Part shown: positions 31,111-35,503 of the stretch, in pieces | Numbering within the stretch: position 1 is the stretch's first letter | Layout of the letters: each line of letters starts with the position of its first letter | Assembly: GCA_022448955.1 (NCBI GenBank) | Contig: JAKVCU010000082.1 | Span: 1 to 35,503 of the forward strand | Length of the DNA: 35,503 nt | Direction: 5' to 3' | From: Saprospiraceae bacterium | Lineage (GTDB): Bacteria > Bacteroidota > Bacteroidia > Chitinophagales > Saprospiraceae | Made by a program: the position numbers and the translations under genes | The notes under the pieces: model-generated | The model's database searches: none | Told to the model about the DNA's origin: nothing | Seen by the model: only the letters and a program-made list of their open reading frames with translations

Positions 31111-33048
31111 CTAGTGGTTTTCTACAAAGTACATTTTCAGTTTTTGGCCATTTTTTGCTTCGATTTCTCCTCTGTAGTTACATTCAAAATCGTCTTTGAC
31201 CAAGCGATAGGTATTCTCAGAAATATTGATCTTTCCAGCAATAGAGCTGGATTCCATTCTTGACGCTAAGTTTACGGTATTACCCCAAATATCATATTGA
31301 AATTTTTTAGTTCCCACCACGCCTGCCACCACAGGTCCGGTGTTGATTCCTAAACGGATATCGAATGGAATAATGTTTTCTGGTTTTTCTTTTTTCACTT
31401 GTTCTACAAACTGGGCCATCTCAATAGCTGCATTCATCACATCTCTTGGTGAAGATGAATTTGGTGATGGGAGTCCACCAACACACATGTAAGAATCACC
31501 AATTGTTTTGATTTTTTCTAATTGATAATGGCTTGTAATTTTATCAAATTGAGTGAAGTAATAGTCCAATGTTTTGACTAAATGTTCGGGGGTAGTTGAT
31601 TCTGCGACTTTTGTAAAGTCTTTAAAATCAGTAAATAAAACAGTCGTTTTATCAAATTTTTTGGCTTGGACAAAACCATTGTGTTTTAGTTCTTCAGCTG
31701 CATCAATGGGAAGTATGTTGAGCAATATGCGCTCTGCTCTATTTCTTTCCGCTTCAATAATTTTATTACTTTTTCTAACGTAGCGATATTGATAAAAAAT
31801 ACCTAATAGAATAACTATCAGAAGCCCTGCCAAAGCAATAAAGGAATTGCGTAAGATATTGGCGCGCTGCACAGCTGCTTCCGAAAGTGCATTTTCCTTT
31901 TGTAAGATTTCAATTTGTGCTTCTTTCTTTTCTAGATCAGAACGAAACTCTAGCGTTGCCAGTTTTTTATTTGTTTCCTCATTGTACAGGGTATCCTTAA
32001 TATCTATAAATAGCGATTGATAGTTAAATGCACGTCTGTAATCTTTTTTGCCAGCATAACTGTTGGCTAAACCTTTATAAATATCCTTTAATTCAGACTT
32101 CAGGCCTGACTCTTCTGCTAGTTCCTTTGCCTTAAGATAATTGTTTCTGGCAGCTCTGTATTCTTTGAAGTTCAAGTATGAATTGCCAAATCCAACTAAG
32201 GCTAATACTAACTGAAATTGAGCATTTTTATCCTTCGCACTCTTTATGGCTCTTTTATGGTATGCAATGGCCTTTTCTTTTTGCCCTTGAGCAGCATAAG
32301 TTTTACCTATATTGGTTAGTACAAATGCAGCATCCCCTCCAGATTGTTCTAAGGTTTTCAATGCCTTTTCAAGATAATTCAATGCCAAATGGTATTCTTC
32401 CTTCAGAAAATAGATTTCGCCAATATTGACATTAACAGTACCAATACCTTCAAGATTATTTGTTTTTTTGATAAAAGGAATGGCTTTTTGATAATAGTCG
32501 AGCGCCTTATCATAGGTATTAGCGTTTTTGGAATGAACTGCACCAATATTTTGCAAGGCCGTTGATATTCGAAGTGGATCATCTAATTTTTCAGCTGCTT
32601 TAAGAGATTCTAAGTAGAACTCTAGTGCCTTAGGATAATCTGCATAATTAAAATGAACTGCTCCGATATTGCTGTTTAGATTACTTATTCCCAGTTGGAA
32701 AGGAATACTTTTAAAGACTTCTAAGGATTGCTGCCAATAGTCATAAACTTCTACAAAGTTGCCTTTCACATAATAGGCAAGTCCTATATTTTTTAAGGCA
32801 TATCCTTCTCCTTTTTTAAATTTAGTTGCTCTTGCTATGCTCAGTGCTTCTTGCGCATATATCAAGGCGGTATCCGGCTCTTTGCCAAATAGTATGGAAG
32901 ATATTTCTAATAGGTGGTTGACTTTATTGGTATCCTGACTTAGCGTGATCGTGATTTCCTTTAAGCTATCTAATGTGGAGGATTGGGCGTGGCATGGACT
33001 CCATAACATAAGGCTTAGAAAAGGAATAAAGGTGATAAGTTTTCTCAT
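31111..33048 (-). CDS. TPR-containing transmembrane adenylate cyclase (class III)
   Basis: The 645-residue protein has a signal peptide (1-21, ending CHAQ), about seven tetratricopeptide-like repeats (about 45-350, e.g. ALKNIGLAYYVKGNF, ALQNIGAVHSKNA, VNIGEIYFLKEEYHLAL), a coiled coil (355-398), one membrane segment (401-420) and a cytoplasmic class III cyclase domain (about 465-640). Catalytic residues are complete: metal-binding Asp474 and Asp518, adenine-selecting Lys514 and Asp586, and transition-state Asn593 and Arg597. The Lys/Asp pair favours ATP, so cAMP is the likely product. The TPR part would lie in the periplasm and sense a protein or peptide. Confidence 0.93.
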   Translation of the reverse strand: MRKLITFIPFLSLMLWSPCHAQSSTLDSLKEITITLSQDTNKVNHLLEISSILFGKEPDTALIYAQEALSIARATKFKKGEGYALKNIGLAYYVKGNFVEVYDYWQQSLEVFKSIPFQLGISNLNSNIGAVHFNYADYPKALEFYLESLKAAEKLDDPLRISTALQNIGAVHSKNANTYDKALDYYQKAIPFIKKTNNLEGIGTVNVNIGEIYFLKEEYHLALNYLEKALKTLEQSGGDAAFVLTNIGKTYAAQGQKEKAIAYHKRAIKSAKDKNAQFQLVLALVGFGNSYLNFKEYRAARNNYLKAKELAEESGLKSELKDIYKGLANSYAGKKDYRRAFNYQSLFIDIKDTLYNEETNKKLATLEFRSDLEKKEAQIEILQKENALSEAAVQRANILRNSFIALAGLLIVILLGIFYQYRYVRKSNKIIEAERNRAERILLNILPIDAAEELKHNGFVQAKKFDKTTVLFTDFKDFTKVAESTTPEHLVKTLDYYFTQFDKITSHYQLEKIKTIGDSYMCVGGLPSPNSSSPRDVMNAAIEMAQFVEQVKKEKPENIIPFDIRLGINTGPVVAGVVGTKKFQYDIWGNTVNLASRMESSSIAGKINISENTYRLVKDDFECNYRGEIEAKNGQKLKMYFVENH

Positions 33049-33347
33049 TTTGGTAGTTAGTTATTGACCGGGCATAATATAATTGACAATAAATATAGAG
33101 TTTGTTCTCTAATTGAACTTAAGAATATTAGTGTTTTTAATAGTCATTTGGGATGATATACGTTAATTATTAGATTTTGTTATCTATAAGCTGTACTCAA
33201 TAGCAATTTTGAGATAGGAGAATACTTTCTACCTGACCTCTAATTGTTATTTACTATTTGAAAGATCCGTTTGAACATGCTTATACTTGACCTTGATAAA
33301 TTATGATGGTTTAGACAAGAAAATAGTTGTTTTTTGTAATAAAAATC
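33049..33347. other. Divergent intergenic region
   Basis: About 299 nt separate the cyclase gene (minus) from the next gene (plus). It is very AT-rich. On the minus side TATATTTA at about 33088-33095 is one mismatch from the -7 box. I see no strong palindrome or gene. Confidence 0.3.
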
Positions 33348-34715
33348 ATGATTGCCTATAAACTCCCTATTTTTAGTTTTCTAGTGTTCCTTTTATTATT
33401 TATACATGCAAGTGTTTTGCTTTCGCAAAATATTATGCTTACTGGCGAAATCTATTCTAAGAGTAATTATCCATTAATAGGAGCCACCATAAGCATTAAT
33501 GAAAATAAGGGGACAACAACTAATGAGAGAGGCCAGTTTGAGTTAGCTGTTTCAAATGAAGAAAAAGAGGTCAATTTGCGAATTCGAATGTTAGGTTTTG
33601 AATCTCTAGATACTATCGTAAAGGTTCAGCAAAACACTTATGTACAGATCAAACTCCAAGAAAAAATCTATGAACAAGTAGAAGTAGTCGTTCAGGAAAG
33701 TAAAAATTCAGCCCTAGATATACAGCCATGGACCATTTTGGATATTAAGACTTTAGGAGAGCACCTATACCTTCTTTGGTACAAATCAGGTAATCGTTAT
33801 ATCGGTAGGGTTAATCAGGCTGGAGTGATACTAGAACAATATGAGTTGGAGGAGCGTTTTAATCAGCTTTTTATTAGTTGCAGTGGACGATTGTATGCTT
33901 TAAGTGATGAAAAAGCATTAGAAGTTGCATTAATGGAAGACCAATTGTATTTGCTGAAAACCTATGAATTAGAACAATTTGAAACCTTTGTTCAACCCTG
34001 TTTAATTAATAATTCGGAGGGCCATTTATTTCGACAATTCACTCAACATAATAAATGCGTCATCTATTATCATTATGATGAGAAAAAAGAGAAGAAAGTT
34101 ATTCACCAGATTTATGATGAAAATGCGCAAAAGGTAGCTAGAACATATTATAATGATGTCATTAGCTTGTACTATTATTTTACGGAGAACCCTGAAGAAA
34201 ATGCAATTGATGAAGGTGCAGAACGAAACAATGCAATAGTGGAAAGAACTTGGAATGGCGACCTTAAAGACTTAATTATCAATAATGAAATCCATAAGGC
34301 TGCATCTTATTATATGAATGTAGAAGCAAGACCAATAGATGTAAAAGAGTTTTTTCAGAATGGACATTTTTTCATTGTTGATCCAGTTAACCAGCAATTG
34401 TGGTCTTATTTATCGTCTGAGTCTACTACCTTCAAAGCAATGAAGCTAGAAGGAATGAATTGGGAAATGGATTATAACATTTTTTACAATCCTCAAACTG
34501 CAAGAGTTTACTTCGAATTGGATGAAAAGCTATTCGAGTTTTCAAAAAAGAACCGATCAACTTATACATTGGATTATATACAAGACTTGACGACTAAAGG
34601 TCATTTTCCAAGAGGGTTTCAGATTATTCAGAATAACTTATTTTATTATGCCCAAATCCATCCTAATCGACCTACTACCAAGCTACATAAAGTAAGCTTG
34701 GGTAGTCGAAAATAA
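33348..34715 (+). CDS. Secreted protein with N-terminal CarboxypepD_reg-like domain
   Basis: The start is set at ATG 33348 (MIAYKLPIFSFLVFLLLFIHAS), a signal peptide or anchor; a TTG at 33327 would add seven residues. After the signal, residues about 30-110 match a CarboxypepD_reg-like beta-sandwich (LTGEIYSKSNYPLIGATISINENKGTTTNERGQFEL, LGFESLDTIV, then YVQIKLQE), a domain normally found at the N-terminus of SusC/TonB receptors. No plug or barrel follows. The remaining ~340 residues look like repeated beta strands (LWYKSGNRYIGRVNQ, LFISCSGRLYAL, FIVDPVNQQLWSYL, YFELDEKLFEFSKK), perhaps a beta-propeller. Function unknown. Confidence 0.75.
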   Translation: MIAYKLPIFSFLVFLLLFIHASVLLSQNIMLTGEIYSKSNYPLIGATISINENKGTTTNERGQFELAVSNEEKEVNLRIRMLGFESLDTIVKVQQNTYVQIKLQEKIYEQVEVVVQESKNSALDIQPWTILDIKTLGEHLYLLWYKSGNRYIGRVNQAGVILEQYELEERFNQLFISCSGRLYALSDEKALEVALMEDQLYLLKTYELEQFETFVQPCLINNSEGHLFRQFTQHNKCVIYYHYDEKKEKKVIHQIYDENAQKVARTYYNDVISLYYYFTENPEENAIDEGAERNNAIVERTWNGDLKDLIINNEIHKAASYYMNVEARPIDVKEFFQNGHFFIVDPVNQQLWSYLSSESTTFKAMKLEGMNWEMDYNIFYNPQTARVYFELDEKLFEFSKKNRSTYTLDYIQDLTTKGHFPRGFQIIQNNLFYYAQIHPNRPTTKLHKVSLGSRK

Positions 34716-34752
34716 TAATGGCTATATACCTAACAAGATAAAGGAGTTGGCA

Positions 34753-34905
34753 ATGTGCTTGTATTTGCCGAAAGGTGAAATGTTGGATGAGATATTTTAC
34801 TCGGAGACGCCTAAGTGTAATACACAAAGCTTGCTCAATGCATCTGTAATTGAGCTTCTAGATATCAAGTCATGTGCTATTTGGGGATTGACTCAAAGCG
34901 GTTAG
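34753..34905 (+). pseudogene. Possible remnant of a Crp-like cyclic-nucleotide-binding protein
   Basis: A 50-codon frame encodes YLPKGEMLDEIFYSETPKCN followed by TQSLLNASVIELLDIKS. This resembles the middle of the cNMP-binding barrel of Bacteroidota Crp/Fnr regulators, where a pattern like FYSFLTQTPS...IQALEDSELLSI is common. The HTH and the rest of the barrel are missing, and the frame ends at TAG. The match is from memory and weak; it may be chance. Confidence 0.3.
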
Positions 34906-34984
34906 CCTTTGGCTAAAATTTTATAGTGCCAAGCTGTAAAAAATGATCTAAAACTATGCTCATTCCTAATTTTAGCTACTTTTT

Positions 34985-35006
34985 ATATACCTAAGAATAG
35001 GTATAT
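34985..35006. promoter_or_regulatory. Perfect 9-bp palindrome
   Basis: ATATACCTA (34985-34993) and TAGGTATAT (34998-35006) flank AGAA. It lies 62 nt upstream of the promoter-like TATCTTTG, so it could be an operator for whatever that promoter drives. A related string, ATAGGTATATA, occurs near 7933. Confidence 0.4.
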
Positions 35007-35067
35007 CTATGCTATCATTTACCTAATTATTGTTTGCTATAGAATAATCAAAAAAAACATTACTTCG

Positions 35068-35075
35068 TATCTTTG
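35068..35075 (+). promoter_or_regulatory. Bacteroidota -7 promoter box
   Basis: TATCTTTG is an exact match to TAnnTTTG. There is no good TTG at the expected -33 distance. A start here would give a ~400-nt leader before the edge gene, or a separate short transcript ending at the hairpin near 35336. Confidence 0.35.
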
Positions 35076-35252
35076 AGCTTAAATAGCAAGTAGATTTGAT
35101 GGATCGATAAAAGAATAGATGAGTAATTCAACTTGTTGTGCATCAGACGAATAAGTTTGTATGAATACAATAAGAAAATTTTTTCATTCTAACAGGAAAG
35201 TGTAAAAAAGCATTCATCTATCCAGTTAAAACACCTATTTGTTTTATAAAAA

Positions 35253-35336
35253 TAATGCTTTCTTTTTGTGGATGGCGAGAAAGGTATAGTCATCTCGTAG
35301 ATATCCATCTTGAAGCATTACTTGCTGCTATTTTTT
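35253..35336 (+). ncRNA. Nested hairpin with T-run: candidate structured leader or small RNA end
   Basis: TAATGCTT (35253-35260) pairs with AAGCATTA (35313-35320). Inside, GATGG (35271-35275) pairs with CCATC (35305-35309) and CGAGA (35276-35280) with TCTCG (35293-35297). After the outer stem comes CTTGCTGCTA and then TTTTTT (35331-35336). The structure sits between the promoter box at 35068 and the edge gene at 35481. It matches no RNA family I know. Confidence 0.35.
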
Positions 35337-35480
35337 AATTATAAAATGATGGTACGCTCTGAAATAGAGTTAATGTATTAGCCCAGTAGAGCGGCTTAGC
35401 TGAGGTGAAAATGCACTTCAATATTTGGTAAAAAGTATGTTTTGAATATAAATTTAGAATTAATCTTAATAAATATAAGA

Positions 35481-35503
35481 ATGAAAAAAATTATTCTAAC
35501 TCT
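35481..35503 (+). CDS. Start of a gene running off the window
   Basis: ATG followed by codons for KKIILT is typical of a signal-peptide start. Only seven codons are visible, so nothing can be said about the product. Confidence 0.4.

Larger units (their letters stand above)
34716..35480. other. 765-nt mostly non-coding region at the 3' edge
   Basis: It holds a possible Crp-like remnant (34753-34905), a weak hairpin TTAGCC-TTT-GGCTAA (34902-34916), a perfect palindrome (34985-35006), a TATCTTTG promoter box (35068-35075) and a nested hairpin with a T-run (35253-35336). I see no complete gene. Confidence 0.5.

Noticed and set aside
1-35503. CRISPR arrays, tRNA or rRNA genes, IS elements with transposase
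   Set aside because: I saw no regularly spaced repeats, cloverleaf sequences, rRNA motifs or transposase frames on either strand by eye.

Overview
The window looks like a chromosomal segment of a Bacteroidota bacterium, probably of the Saprospiria/Lewinella type. The reasons are moderate AT richness, weak Shine-Dalgarno sites, promoter boxes close to the Bacteroidota TAnnTTTG motif, two secreted enzymes ending in type IX secretion (T9SS) C-terminal sorting domains, CarboxypepD_reg/OMP_b-brl_3 outer-membrane proteins, and a Rhs-tip/toxin-antitoxin island. Genus-level assignment is inference only.

Region by region: 1-3.3 kb is an accessory island. Two Rhs C-terminal tip cassettes share a near-identical 5' part and lie 1850 bp apart in direct orientation. 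Each is followed by small lipoprotein or membrane genes that may encode immunity proteins, and a RelE/ParE-type toxin-antitoxin pair lies between them. 3.4-7.9 kb carries a T9SS-exported serine hydrolase (beta-lactamase/esterase fold), a divergent GH32 fructan-hydrolase lipoprotein with an inserted module, and a pRiA4b ORF-3-like gene. 8.1-15.6 kb is a tryptophan/kynurenine catabolic cluster: IclR regulator, tryptophan 2,3-dioxygenase, 3-hydroxyanthranilate dioxygenase, ACMS decarboxylase, kynureninase, kynurenine 3-monooxygenase, RidA-type 2-aminomuconate deaminase and an AhpD-like protein. Kynurenine formamidase and the aminomuconate-semialdehyde dehydrogenase are not in the window.

15.7-20.5 kb (minus strand) holds an OMP_b-brl_3 outer-membrane protein broken by a frameshift and the two-component system next to it. 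Both promoters carry the same CTTCAAAATYT element exactly 16 nt upstream of the -7 box. In the OMP promoter the element is the last of three 11-bp tandem repeats, as expected for an OmpR-family regulator. 20.7-23.0 kb has a GH18 chitinase-like enzyme with a T9SS tail and a divergent Gfo/Idh/MocA oxidoreductase.

23.5-31.0 kb is a complete aerobic carbon monoxide dehydrogenase operon in the order coxM-S-L-G-D-E-F. CoxL carries the AYRCSFR active-site loop that marks form I (Mo-Cu) CODH. The last gene is an XdhC/CoxF-type maturation protein fused to a YHS metal-binding domain. A strong terminator-like hairpin separates coxL from coxG. 31.1-34.7 kb has a TPR-transmembrane adenylate cyclase and a CarboxypepD_reg-containing secreted protein. 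The last ~0.77 kb is non-coding apart from a possible Crp-like remnant; it contains a perfect palindrome, a promoter-like box and a nested hairpin with a T-run, and the first codons of a secreted protein lie at the very edge.

The best candidates for something new are the Mo-Cu CODH operon with its CoxF-YHS fusion, the shared promoter architecture of the two-component/OMP locus, and a set of ~85-150 nt multi-hairpin intergenic modules, most of them built around CCTGC...GCAGG palindromes.
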